From the NCBI GenBank assembly GCA_021604925.1, contig BQJX01000028.1, forward strand, positions 1-12,324: 12,324 bases of DNA. Reading direction: 5' to 3'. The DNA is from Gemmatimonadota bacterium. Its GTDB lineage: Bacteria; ARS69. A program made the translations under genes and the position numbers. The notes under the pieces were generated by a model, which was not told the origin of the DNA, did no database searches, and saw only the letters and a list, made by a program, of their open reading frames with translations. Each line of letters begins with the position of its first letter. The first letter of the stretch is position 1. This document shows, piece by piece, positions 1 through 6,297 of this stretch.

Positions 1-1
1 T

Positions 2-712
2 GACTTCCGGGACAATACCGCTAGCCTGGATGGTGGTGCAGTCAGTGCGCTTCGCGGTTCGGTCGACCTGTCGTCCACGACGCTCGTCGGCAATCGAGCC
101 GAGGGAGACGGCGGAGCGGTCTCCACTACAGACGCCATCGCCCGGTTCTCCGGGTGCGCGTTCCGACAGAACGCGTCAGACGCGCGGGGAGGCGCCGCGG
201 TCTTCCTGCGCGGCGGGCCAGACATTCGCGAGTGCCTGTTCGCGGGCAATCATTCCGCTACCGAGGGCGGCGCACTCGCCTATCGTTCCGTCGGCCTCTC
301 GGAGGCCCTGCACGCTTCCACGTTCTGGGGGAACTCCGCGCAGACGGCCGGTGCAATCCACACGTTCGCCACGAACCTGTTTCCCGACAGTACACTTGTC
401 GCGTTCAATGCCGGGGGCGGTGCCGCCGACGGCATCGTCGGATTCCGATGCTCCAATCTTTTCGGAAACGTCGGCGGCGACTGGACCGGCTTCGTGGGCG
501 CCGAATGGGCCACCCAGTTCGGCAACCTCTCCGCCGACCCGCTGTTCTGCCAACCCGAAGCGGGCAGCTTCTATCTCCAGTGGGGATCTCCATGCCTGCC
601 CGCCAACTCGACAAGCGCGTGCGGGCTGATCGGGGCCTACGGATTCGGTGGCTGCAATAGCATCACTGTGACGCCCGACACCTGGGCGCGAGTGAAAGCG
701 AGGTATCGATGA
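2..712 (+). CDS. Right-handed beta-helix surface protein, 3' part only
   Basis: The open frame enters from the left edge and ends at TGA 710-712, so the signal peptide and first rungs are missing. The visible 236 residues contain beta-helix rungs of the form S-x-x-x-G-N-x-A-x-x-x-G-G-A (for example LVGNRAEGDGGAVS and FAGNHSATEGGALA), the pattern of Beta_helix or polymorphic outer-membrane-like repeats. A Cys-containing module near the end (SPCLPANSTSACGLIGAYGF, then GGC) is shared with the two beta-helix genes at 8796 and 10262. The protein ends in TWARVKARYR. The stop overlaps the ATG of the next gene (ATGA). These folds are usually secreted adhesins, carbohydrate-active proteins or structural surface proteins. 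No catalytic residues are recognisable, so the role is probably surface or extracellular and the substrate is unknown. Confidence 0.9.
   Translation, partial: DFRDNTASLDGGAVSALRGSVDLSSTTLVGNRAEGDGGAVSTTDAIARFSGCAFRQNASDARGGAAVFLRGGPDIRECLFAGNHSATEGGALAYRSVGLSEALHASTFWGNSAQTAGAIHTFATNLFPDSTLVAFNAGGGAADGIVGFRCSNLFGNVGGDWTGFVGAEWATQFGNLSADPLFCQPEAGSFYLQWGSPCLPANSTSACGLIGAYGFGGCNSITVTPDTWARVKARYR
571..712 (+). repeat. C-terminal module, copy in the left-edge gene
   Basis: Homologous to 10121-10265 and 11551-11695 at DNA and protein level (SPCLPANS...CGLIGAYGFGGC, then TWARVKARYR). It is the most diverged copy, with STSA replacing SPEG and ITVTPDT replacing VSVTPES. Confidence 0.85.
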
Positions 713-1235
713 GACGAGCGTTCTTGGGCAGTTTCGCAGGGACGACGTCTTTCCACTGGCTGCCGCTTGCCGCGTTCCTCATGCTTGGCACGCTCGCTGT
801 CACGGGCACTGCTGGCGCGCGAACGTGGCTCGTGAGTCCGGATGGCACCGGCGACGCAGCGACCATCCAGGCCGGCGTTGCCTTGGCGGCCAACGGAGAC
901 ACCGTCAGGGTGGCCTGCGGTTGGTACATCGAGCACGACATCGTCGTGACCAGCGCGATCACACTCATCAGCGACGCTGTGGATCCCTCCTGCGTCACGA
1001 TCGATGGTTCGGTGTTCTTTGACGTGGCCCTGTCCGGTCGTCTGGAGCTGACGATCTACGATGTGGCGGGTCGGCGGGTACGGAACCTCTCATCCGGGTT
1101 CTTTGAACCCGGCGGCCACTCCGTCGCCTGGAATTGACGAGACGACAGCGGACACCGAGTGACGCCGGGAGTCTATTTCTTGCGGCTTTCGCAGAGAGTG
1201 TCAAGGACGTCCGGAAGGTTACTGTGCTAAAGTAG
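709..1235 (+). pseudogene. Decayed beta-helix/FlgD-Ig surface protein gene
   Basis: ATG 709 overlaps the upstream stop and has GAGG at 700-703. The frame encodes a signal peptide (about residues 1-37) and the family's opening segment (RTWLVSPDGTGDAATIQAGV through CVTIDG). It then passes straight into a C-terminal FlgD-Ig/T9SS-like domain (LELTIYDVAGRRVRNL). The whole beta-helix body of several hundred residues is absent, which suggests an internal deletion near 1005-1020. Two more lesions follow. An in-frame TGA at 1135-1137 lies where the domain expects glycine (WN-stop-RDDSGHRVTPGVYFLRL). The reading frame is also lost near 1201-1203: shifting by one base gives KDVRKVTVLK and a TAG at 1233-1235, a typical end for this domain. 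A 142-residue product ending at 1137 could still be made. I judge the locus non-functional. Confidence 0.82.
1225..1233 (+). promoter_or_regulatory. Possible extended -10 for the 1265 gene
   Basis: TGCTAAAGT is an extended -10 (TGn followed by TAAAGT) about 32 bases before the ATG at 1265. No convincing -35 lies 16-18 bases upstream. It overlaps the decayed end of the preceding pseudogene. Confidence 0.35.
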
Positions 1236-1264
1236 ATCTCTCTGTCTCTTGGTGGGAGGCTCGA

Positions 1265-2176
1265 ATGTCCACCGACACGCCACGGCGCAAACTGTACCTG
1301 GCACTGGCCTGGATCGCCATCGCGGTTCCGGCAGCCCATGCACAACCTACACTGGACTCCCTCTGGCCCAATGCAGATCAGTCAGTCTGGCGCTACCAGC
1401 TCTCGTACTCGTCCGTGTTTGAAGACCCGTTCACTTCTCCGGCAACCCTGAGATTCAACGGCGAGATCGTACACCACGGACACGAACTGCAGGTCCTGGA
1501 AGCCTCGCACGGCATTCCGTCTGAAAGACTCGCAGATGGGCCGGATCTCCCACCGGTCCTCCGTGCGATCTGGCAAGCGCGACCCGACTTGCGGGAGGCG
1601 CTTGAGCAGCGGTACGCGACTGGCCGGGGCGCCGGCGACTGGTGGCCGTTGTTCCTCCACGACGGCTACTTTCAGAAGAGCCCGATCAGTCTTCGGATGT
1701 GGCAGGCACCCTGGAGTCATCCTACCTGGACCTACCTTGAGACACCGTTGCTTGTGGGAGAGACGTTCACGCATCAACTCGTTCCTGAGTTGGCCGACGA
1801 CATCTTTCTCCACGGGACGGTCGCATCGATCGATGCGGCAGCATCCACGCCCGCCGGAGAGTTCTCGAACGCAGTGAAGATCGAGTACCTCATCGACGCC
1901 GGAGTGCAGCAGGTTACCGATGCGTCGGGCGTCCTGCTCGGAAGGTTACACTCGGAAGTCCGCGGACACGTCCACTACGTTCCCGACGTCGGGCCGGTCG
2001 AAGTCGTCGAAGAACACTTTCCCTACGTTTGGATCGACTGCGCGCCTTCGGACTGTCCGGAAGAGTGGGTGGAGAATCTCGGCATCGCGACGCACGCGTA
2101 CATACTCTCGCTCACGGAGGCGCCGACCTCCATCGAGCGATCCAGTTGGGCGGCGACAAAGGCATCGTTCCGCTAG
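1265..2176 (+). CDS. Unknown secreted protein with SWAATKASFR terminus
   Basis: The ATG follows GGGAGG (1254-1259) with five bases between, a strong ribosome site. The 303-residue product starts with a basic n-region and a hydrophobic stretch ending AHA-QP (about residues 1-26), a signal peptidase I-type signal. The mature part is rich in Trp, Tyr and acidic residues and contains no family motif I recognise. One Cys pair lies near the end (WIDCAPSDCPEEW). The final residues SSWAATKASFR resemble the SWARVKARYR ends of the beta-helix proteins in this window although the bodies are unrelated, so a shared C-terminal signal is possible. The gene stands alone: it lies downstream of a pseudogene and converges with the gene ending at 2254. 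Export is well supported and the function is unknown. Confidence 0.85.
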   Translation: MSTDTPRRKLYLALAWIAIAVPAAHAQPTLDSLWPNADQSVWRYQLSYSSVFEDPFTSPATLRFNGEIVHHGHELQVLEASHGIPSERLADGPDLPPVLRAIWQARPDLREALEQRYATGRGAGDWWPLFLHDGYFQKSPISLRMWQAPWSHPTWTYLETPLLVGETFTHQLVPELADDIFLHGTVASIDAAASTPAGEFSNAVKIEYLIDAGVQQVTDASGVLLGRLHSEVRGHVHYVPDVGPVEVVEEHFPYVWIDCAPSDCPEEWVENLGIATHAYILSLTEAPTSIERSSWAATKASFR

Positions 2177-2253
2177 TGCGGTGACCCCGATCCCGGGCAT
2201 GGGTCGGTCGGTGGACGCTGTACCCATGTCGATCCACGCGACGCTACGTCCGC

Positions 2254-2661
2254 CTACGGCGTACCTGCCTTGCCCGCGCCCGGGGTTGCCTGCTCCGGCG
2301 GCGCGTCGTGATAGTGCCCATGCTCGGCATTCCAGACTTTGCCCGGAGGGGCCTCCCCTGGAGGCTCGGCCGATGGCGTCTGCCCGGTGGGCGCATCGTG
2401 CCAATGGCCATGGGCGGCGTTCCACACCTTGCCCTCCGGCGCCGGCCCCGGCGGTTGTGCAGAACCGGCTGGAGCCGATCCCGTCGGCGGCGTGGACGCG
2501 GTCGGTGCCCGTTGGCCGGTTGCGGCCGCTCCCGGCTGTGACAGTGCGTTCGATGGTGTCGGATCGTCGGAGGAGTTGGATCGGAACAGCCACACGACAC
2601 CGACGATCAGAACGACACCGATCGCGAGCATCAGCGGCATGCGGGTTCTAGCGTTGGACAT
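2254..2661 (-). CDS. Membrane-anchored protein with two His-rich repeats
   Basis: A 135-residue protein with a hydrophobic helix at about residues 9-26 preceded by Arg residues, which indicates a single-pass N-terminal anchor with the rest outside the membrane. A Pro/Ala/Gly-rich linker (about 32-70) leads to two 22-residue repeats, at about 70-91 and 100-121, built around GKVWNAAHGHWHDAP and GKVWNAEHGHYHDAP with a period of 30 residues. The clustered His (HGHWH, HGHYH) could bind a metal, but this is inferred from composition. I recall similar GKVW...EHGHWH motifs at the ends of proteins from planctomycetes and other environmental bacteria, with no assigned role. The start is supported by GGGAG on the minus strand at 2670-2674. 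The gene lies 83 bases downstream of the metalloprotease on the same strand and may be co-transcribed with it. Confidence 0.85.
   Translation of the reverse strand: MSNARTRMPLMLAIGVVLIVGVVWLFRSNSSDDPTPSNALSQPGAAATGQRAPTASTPPTGSAPAGSAQPPGPAPEGKVWNAAHGHWHDAPTGQTPSAEPPGEAPPGKVWNAEHGHYHDAPPEQATPGAGKAGTP
2299..2364 (-). repeat. His-rich repeat, copy 2
   Basis: This copy encodes the second GKVWNAEHGHYHDAP unit, residues about 100-121 of the protein at 2254-2661. It lies 90 bases from the first copy, and both units begin with a PPG run. Confidence 0.8.
2389..2454 (-). repeat. His-rich repeat, copy 1
   Basis: This copy encodes the first GKVWNAAHGHWHDAP unit, residues about 70-91 of the same protein. 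It differs from copy 2 mainly at A/E before HGH and W/Y within HGHxH. Confidence 0.8.
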
Positions 2662-2701
2662 GAATTCGTCTCCCGATTGGTACGCTTCTCAAACTGGATT
2701 C

Positions 2702-2710
2702 ATCCTAGCA
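2702..2710 (-). promoter_or_regulatory. Possible extended -10 for the 2661 gene
   Basis: On the minus strand this reads TGCTAGGAT, about 41 bases before the ATG. There is no clear -35. If active, the His-rich protein gene has its own promoter in addition to any read-through from the metalloprotease gene. Confidence 0.3.
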
Positions 2711-2744
2711 CGGCCCGCCGGCCATCCCTCGTTCGGCCCCTCCC

Positions 2745-3584
2745 CTATCGACACAGGGGCGACTTTCGTACGGTCGCCAGCTGAGCCGGGCTCAAGACCG
2801 GCAGCTTGGGATAGGACGCCTGGGTGGGGTGCATCAGATTGCCGTTGGTGCCGTCGTGGCCCAGTCCCAGGACGTGGCCCACCTCATGGGCCATATCGTA
2901 CTTGCTCCCGTTGGCAGCCACGGCACACGCCGGAGCTCCCGGCCGATGGGCGCCGCACCCCAGGAACATCTCATCGCCGGGCTTCTCCTTGGGGTCCCAG
3001 AGCCGGCCCACGAAGAACACGCAGATATCGGAAGACGGCACATCGTTGAGCAGCTTCTGCAACACGGACCACTCGTCGTTTCCCACAACGCAGCTTGTGT
3101 CCACTCGCTTGAACTTCTTGCGGTCCGCCTCCGACAGCCACACCGACTTCCCGGACTTCATCACAACGGTGATGTTGTACTGCGCATACACTTTGACCGC
3201 CGCCCTGAACTGGGTATCGAACGACACGTCGGTCAGGCTGATGCTGCGGAAGTGCAGATGGAGCGTCTTCTTGGCGGTGCCGCCGCCCGAAGCCGGTGGC
3301 ACCGAACGCCAGGTCGTGGCTGACTTCGGGTCATTCAAGGCCTGGATGGTCTTGCCGTTGGGATCGACCCGCGAATCGGGCCAGTTGAACTTCAGCACGG
3401 ACTTCTGGAAGTCCGCGATCATCCCCTGGGTCTTGCTCCCGGACAGTCCGTCGACCTTGAGCGCGGTGCGCGCGTTGCCCATGAGTTCGTTCAATCTGGT
3501 CTGGACGGTGCTCACGTCCGCGGCCTGGTTCTTGCCGCCGCGACCCACCGATCCGGAAATGAAGATGGAGCTGTGAATGGCCAT
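2745..3584 (-). CDS. Peptidoglycan-binding-like, matrixin-type zinc metalloprotease
   Basis: A 279-residue protein of two parts. Residues about 10-85 (SVGRGGKNQAADVSTVQTRL, then a VDGLSG segment and a NGKTIQALN end) look like a peptidoglycan-binding (PGBD-like) helical domain. Residues about 105-279 form a metzincin-type protease: HEVGHVLGLGH gives zinc ligands His233, His237 and His243 and catalytic Glu234, followed by a Met-turn candidate at Met251 (NLMHPT). Cys210 and Cys220 may form a disulfide. No signal peptide is visible: the N-terminus MAIHSSIFISGSVG lacks a hydrophobic core. Either export is non-classical or the protein acts after cell lysis or delivery. The start is supported by GTGAGG upstream. 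It is divergent from the arylsulfotransferase gene. The protease assignment is firm and the substrate unknown. Confidence 0.9.
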   Translation of the reverse strand: MAIHSSIFISGSVGRGGKNQAADVSTVQTRLNELMGNARTALKVDGLSGSKTQGMIADFQKSVLKFNWPDSRVDPNGKTIQALNDPKSATTWRSVPPASGGGTAKKTLHLHFRSISLTDVSFDTQFRAAVKVYAQYNITVVMKSGKSVWLSEADRKKFKRVDTSCVVGNDEWSVLQKLLNDVPSSDICVFFVGRLWDPKEKPGDEMFLGCGAHRPGAPACAVAANGSKYDMAHEVGHVLGLGHDGTNGNLMHPTQASYPKLPVLSPAQLATVRKSPLCR

Positions 3585-3618
3585 TGAGCATCCTCACCGG
3601 GTTTCCTGAGTTCAGCCA

Positions 3619-3648
3619 AGGGTAGCAGGGTACGCAGGGATGGGTAAA
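3619..3648 (-). promoter_or_regulatory. Probable promoter of the metalloprotease gene
   Basis: On the minus strand TTTACC (3643-3648) is separated by 18 bases from TACCCT (3619-3624), which is preceded by TGC to give an extended -10. The leader to the ATG would be about 28 bases. A run of seven A (minus strand) about 20 bases further upstream could be an UP element. Confidence 0.4.
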
Positions 3649-3650
3649 GC

Positions 3651-3674
3651 GACCCTCTCTGGGTCCGTTTTTTT
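3651..3674 (+). terminator. Possible small hairpin plus T-run
   Basis: GACCC (3651-3655), loop TCTCT, GGGTC (3661-3665), then CG and seven T (3668-3674). This has the form of a rho-independent terminator on the + strand, but the stem is only 5 bp. It lies between two divergent promoters, where no + strand gene ends. It may block antisense transcription from the metalloprotease gene, or the T-run may simply be the A-tract of the minus-strand promoter. Confidence 0.3.
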
Positions 3675-3726
3675 GAAGCCGCGGCAACGGAATCGCGTGA
3701 CGATGGCGCGGCGCCGGCTTTCGTAC

Positions 3727-3732
3727 TAGCAT
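3727..3732 (+). promoter_or_regulatory. Possible -10 of the arylsulfotransferase-family gene
   Basis: TAGCAT lies about 45 bases before the ATG at 3778. No TTG-type -35 is seen at the right distance, so support is weak. Confidence 0.2.
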
Positions 3733-3777
3733 GGACGGGCTCCGAGTGTCGTGCCGGGAGAGAGGATCTGCACGTAC

Positions 3778-5049
3778 ATGGTGAGATTGGCCCTTCGAAT
3801 CGGCGTGGCGGGAATTCTCGCCGCAGCGTTCTTCGCCTGGGGCATCGTGGCCCAGAAGAACGATGTGTTCCCGTGGCCGCAACTCAAGCGGCTCACGAAT
3901 CCCGAGCACCACCGACCGCGTGAGCTCGTGGAGTCGAGGTCGCCCCGCACGGCGGAGGCCCTCGCCGCGCTTCCCTACGCCCAGGCCACGGCCGACATCA
4001 ACACCCACCTGCGCGACGTCCTGACGTTCGACGAAGAGCGCGCGTTCCCGGGTTTCAACTTCTACAGTTCCCGCACCGCCGAAGCGGCCCGGCTCATCGC
4101 CATGGACGGCACCACGGTGCACGAATGGTCGTACGACACCCGCGGCGAATGGATGTCCACCGTTCTGCAACCGAACGGGGATCTCTTTGCAATCGTCGAG
4201 GACCGGCAGCTGATCTGCCTGGATGCGGACTCGAACCTCCTCTGGGCCTGGGACGGCCGTGCCCACCATGACGTGGCCGTGCACGACGGCGAGATCCATG
4301 TGCTGTCGCGACGCGAGCGCATCGTGCCGGCGATCCACGCGGAGCGAGAGACTCTGGAGGACACGGTGATCGTGCTGTCAATGGACGGTGCCGTTCTCCG
4401 CGAGTACTCGGTCCTGGACGCGGTGAGCCGGTCGCCGCACGGATACCTGATCCCGTGGCTCGAAGACGTGGACCTGCACGTGAAGGGGCGGCCGACCGGC
4501 AAGCCGCTGGATGTGATGCACGTCAACAGCATCGAGATCTTCGACGGGAGCCTGGGCGACCGCTCGCCCCTCTTCGCCCGGGGCAACCTGCTGATGGCCT
4601 CGCGCCACATCAACGCCGTCTTCATCCTGGACGGCGACACCCACGACGTACTCTGGCTCTGGGGTCCCATGAACATCGCGCTGCCGCACCATCCCACGCT
4701 GCTGCCGGAAGGTCGCGTCCTTCTGTTCGACAACGGACTCCGGGAGAGCCGAGTTCTGGAGGTGGACCCGGCCGACAACCGGGTCGTGTGGCGCTTTCGC
4801 GAAAAGGGCTTCTTCACCCGGAGCCGCGGCGGGGCGCAGCGCCTCCCGAACGGGAACACCCTGGTGACCGAGTCCGATCCCGGCTACGCGTTCGAGGTCA
4901 CGCCGCAGGGTGAGGTCGTGTGGAAGTTCGCGAACCCGGACGTGAGCGACGACGACAAGCGCTCCGCAATCTGGCGCATGATCCGCTTCGCCCCGGGAAC
5001 ACTGACCTTCCTGGAGGAGGGTCTGGACCCCGTGAGCGGTGGCATGTGA
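3778..5049 (+). CDS. Arylsulfotransferase (ASST)-family membrane-anchored protein
   Basis: A 423-residue product from ATG 3778. I chose this over GTG 3751 because GGGAGAGAGG (3756-3765) lies upstream of the ATG and the hydrophobic segment then starts at once (VRLALRIGVAGILAAAFFAW). That segment is an N-terminal anchor or uncleaved signal. The rest is a beta-propeller of the arylsulfotransferase type, with repeated D-x-x-x-x-x-LWxW or VVWxF blade ends (LLWAWDGR, VLWLWGPM, VVWRFREK, VVWKFANP). Conserved His-containing motifs are AHHDV, DVMHVNSIE, SRHINAV and LPHHPTLLP followed by LLFDNG, then GGAQRLPNGNTLV. In characterised ASST enzymes a His is transiently sulfated while sulfate moves between phenolic compounds. 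Here the enzymatic role is only family-level inference. Length and motif order fit the Arylsulfotran_2 branch. The gene appears monocistronic. Confidence 0.85.
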   Translation: MVRLALRIGVAGILAAAFFAWGIVAQKNDVFPWPQLKRLTNPEHHRPRELVESRSPRTAEALAALPYAQATADINTHLRDVLTFDEERAFPGFNFYSSRTAEAARLIAMDGTTVHEWSYDTRGEWMSTVLQPNGDLFAIVEDRQLICLDADSNLLWAWDGRAHHDVAVHDGEIHVLSRRERIVPAIHAERETLEDTVIVLSMDGAVLREYSVLDAVSRSPHGYLIPWLEDVDLHVKGRPTGKPLDVMHVNSIEIFDGSLGDRSPLFARGNLLMASRHINAVFILDGDTHDVLWLWGPMNIALPHHPTLLPEGRVLLFDNGLRESRVLEVDPADNRVVWRFREKGFFTRSRGGAQRLPNGNTLVTESDPGYAFEVTPQGEVVWKFANPDVSDDDKRSAIWRMIRFAPGTLTFLEEGLDPVSGGM

Positions 5050-5269
5050 GCTCGGGTTGCCTGGGCGCGGGACGTGGCGAACTTCAACCGGGATCTGCGT
5101 CGCATCGAGACCGCGGTCTGTGATCCGCGCATCCTGCTCGCCACCGACAACAGCGTGGTGATGAGTCAGCAGCGGCCGTCCGAGTCGCCCGAGGAACACG
5201 GGACCGCCGGGGAGCATCCCGGCGCTCGGCCAGGCAGCTCCATTGAACGGCGGACCTTCGGAGTTCGTC

Positions 5270-5443
5270 CTACGACCTCCGCAGAATCCCCACGCCGACG
5301 ACGAGGAGCGAAACCGCAGCTCCTCCGCCCAGTGTCAGCTGAATCTTCTGATACTCCTCCGCTCCCAACGTGCGTGAGCACGCGACCAGGACGAACGCCC
5401 AGATGAGCGCGTTCGCGATCACCACTGCCGGCTCCTTCCTCAT
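5270..5443 (-). CDS. Small two-helix membrane protein, 57 residues
   Basis: The minus-strand ATG at 5441-5443 is preceded by AGGAGGT (5450-5456) with six bases between, the best ribosome site in the window. The frame runs 57 residues to TAG. It starts MRKEPAVVIANALIWAFVLV (helix about 6-23), has a short polar middle (SRTLGAEEYQKIQL) and a second Gly/Ala/Val-rich helix (LGGGAAVSLLVVGVGI, about 37-54) ending LRRS. The charge pattern suggests a hairpin with both ends inside. I recall similar small proteins with an ANALIWA-type first helix in environmental bacteria and archaea, with no known function. It is convergent with the arylsulfotransferase-family gene, which ends 220 bases away, and divergent from the 5698 gene. 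The strong Shine-Dalgarno and coherent helices make a chance frame unlikely. Confidence 0.72.
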   Translation of the reverse strand: MRKEPAVVIANALIWAFVLVACSRTLGAEEYQKIQLTLGGGAAVSLLVVGVGILRRS

Positions 5444-5503
5444 GGCCCCACCTCCTCGCAGGCTGCTGCCGCTCTTCCAACTGCGTTCCGGCCCTCTGCA
5501 GCG

Positions 5504-5512
5504 ACCCTACCA
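5504..5512 (-). promoter_or_regulatory. Possible extended -10 for the 57-residue protein gene
   Basis: On the minus strand this reads TGGTAGGGT (TGn plus TAGGGT), about 60 bases before the ATG at 5443. No -35 was found, so it is a weak candidate supported only by similarity to other extended -10 sites here. Confidence 0.25.
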
Positions 5513-5616
5513 GCGGCTCATAGTGGAATCTACACTCCTCTTTGGGCCGTCTGGAGGGTGATCCTGGCGGGGTGGTCGATAGGGACGCTTCGCTGGACAC
5601 GCAATGCCCCGGAACG

Positions 5617-5688
5617 CTCCTGACTCCCAGATCTTGTAGCCACCGCCCCCCAGGAGTACGCTGGTTGGAGGATTCACACCTTCCGGGG
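5617..5688 (+). promoter_or_regulatory. Shared promoter-leader block, copy A
   Basis: The block holds TTGTAG (5634-5639), a 17-base spacer and TACGCT (5657-5662), a sigma70-like pair at ideal spacing, followed by a leader with GGATTCACACCTTCCGGGG. Almost the same block precedes the gene at 8796 (8718-8788): the -10, the spacing, CTCCTGACTCCCA and the leader segment are identical, with scattered changes and one indel elsewhere. The ATG at 5698 lies about 30 bases after the expected transcription start. The conservation of non-coding sequence suggests shared regulation or a recent duplication. Confidence 0.65.
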
Positions 5689-5697
5689 CTCCACGCG

Positions 5698-6297
5698 ATG
5701 TCATTCCAGCAACAGGTCGCCGCGATCTTCAGCAGCGCGGCCGCGGGCAAGATCGACTTCCAGTTGGACGGGTTCTGCGTGAACCCGGCCCGCCTGAAGC
5801 AGGTCGGCGCCGCAATCGCCTGCGGTCGAATCGAGTTGATCCAGTCCAAGAAGGGCGGCGGGCTCAGTGCGGCCTATAGCCCTCACAGCGATCGCCTCAC
5901 CGTTCCGTCCAAGACCAATCCAGCGGCGCACAAGTACCAGGTCGCCATCGTGCATGAGGGCGTCCACGCGCTCGTGGACATCTTTGGCAAGGGTGCGGGC
6001 CTTACCGTCCTGGACGACGAGGCCGCCGCCTATCTCGCCGAGGTCGTGTTTCACAAGGCGATCCATCGCCCGTTGCCCAGCGGTGACTCCGAGAAAAAGA
6101 TCTACGAGGCTGCCGACAAGGTCGCCACCAAACACGGCCTCTACGGGAAGAAGCCCGTGAAGCTCAAGTCCTCCGACGTCAAGGAGCTTCGGGAAGCGAT
6201 CCACGCGCACCCCGAGTACTCAAGCGTCCTTACCACGACCAAGACGACCGGCCACGGACTCAAGCGCAAGATGTGCGTCGCGAAGGGCCGAACGTAG
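5698..6297 (+). CDS. Putative HExxH zinc-peptidase-like protein
   Basis: A 199-residue product. The frame is open further upstream, but the promoter block at 5617-5688 makes ATG 5698 the sensible start. The ribosome site is weak (GGGG at 5685-5688). The segment VAIVHEGVHALVDIF (His86, Glu87, His90) matches the HExxH zinc-binding motif within a hydrophobic helix. LDDEAAAYLAEV (Glu108, Glu115) about 20 residues later could supply the third ligand in gluzincin fashion. A Lys-rich C-terminal part (about 131-199) follows. There is no signal peptide or membrane helix, so it is cytoplasmic or exported non-classically. I do not recognise a named family. The promoter is nearly identical to that of the beta-helix operon, which hints at joint expression. 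The gene converges with the Kelch gene. Confidence 0.8.
   Translation: MSFQQQVAAIFSSAAAGKIDFQLDGFCVNPARLKQVGAAIACGRIELIQSKKGGGLSAAYSPHSDRLTVPSKTNPAAHKYQVAIVHEGVHALVDIFGKGAGLTVLDDEAAAYLAEVVFHKAIHRPLPSGDSEKKIYEAADKVATKHGLYGKKPVKLKSSDVKELREAIHAHPEYSSVLTTTKTTGHGLKRKMCVAKGRT

Noticed and set aside
1135..1137. TGA read as glycine (altered genetic code)
   Set aside because: The TGA stands where Gly is expected, as in the UGA-Gly lineages, but TGA is the natural stop at 712, 5049, 10265 and 11695, and a frameshift lies just downstream. Decay explains it better.
2177..2253. Terminator between the convergent genes at 2176 and 2254
   Set aside because: Only a weak GACCC/GGGTC pairing with a long loop and no T-run is present, which is not enough to call.
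1920..2651. 243-residue open frame on the + strand and its 215-residue opposite
   Set aside because: Both are Arg-, Pro- and Ser-rich shadows of the genes at 1265-2176 and 2254-2661.
3331..4338. 335-residue open frame on the - strand
   Set aside because: It spans the divergent promoter region and lies opposite or out of frame with two well-supported genes. Composition is shadow-like and no motif is present.
4378..5217. 279-residue open frame on the - strand
   Set aside because: It lies antisense to the arylsulfotransferase-family gene, whose motifs are clear. No ribosome site or family features are seen.
5074..5406. 110-residue open frame on the + strand
   Set aside because: Its second half is Arg/Pro/Ser-rich and opposite the small membrane gene with the ideal ribosome site. 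Only the first part looks at all protein-like, as reported among the findings.
5542..5697. Upstream start for the HExxH protein
   Set aside because: It would be translated across the promoter block conserved with 8718-8788, so this part is not expected in the mRNA.
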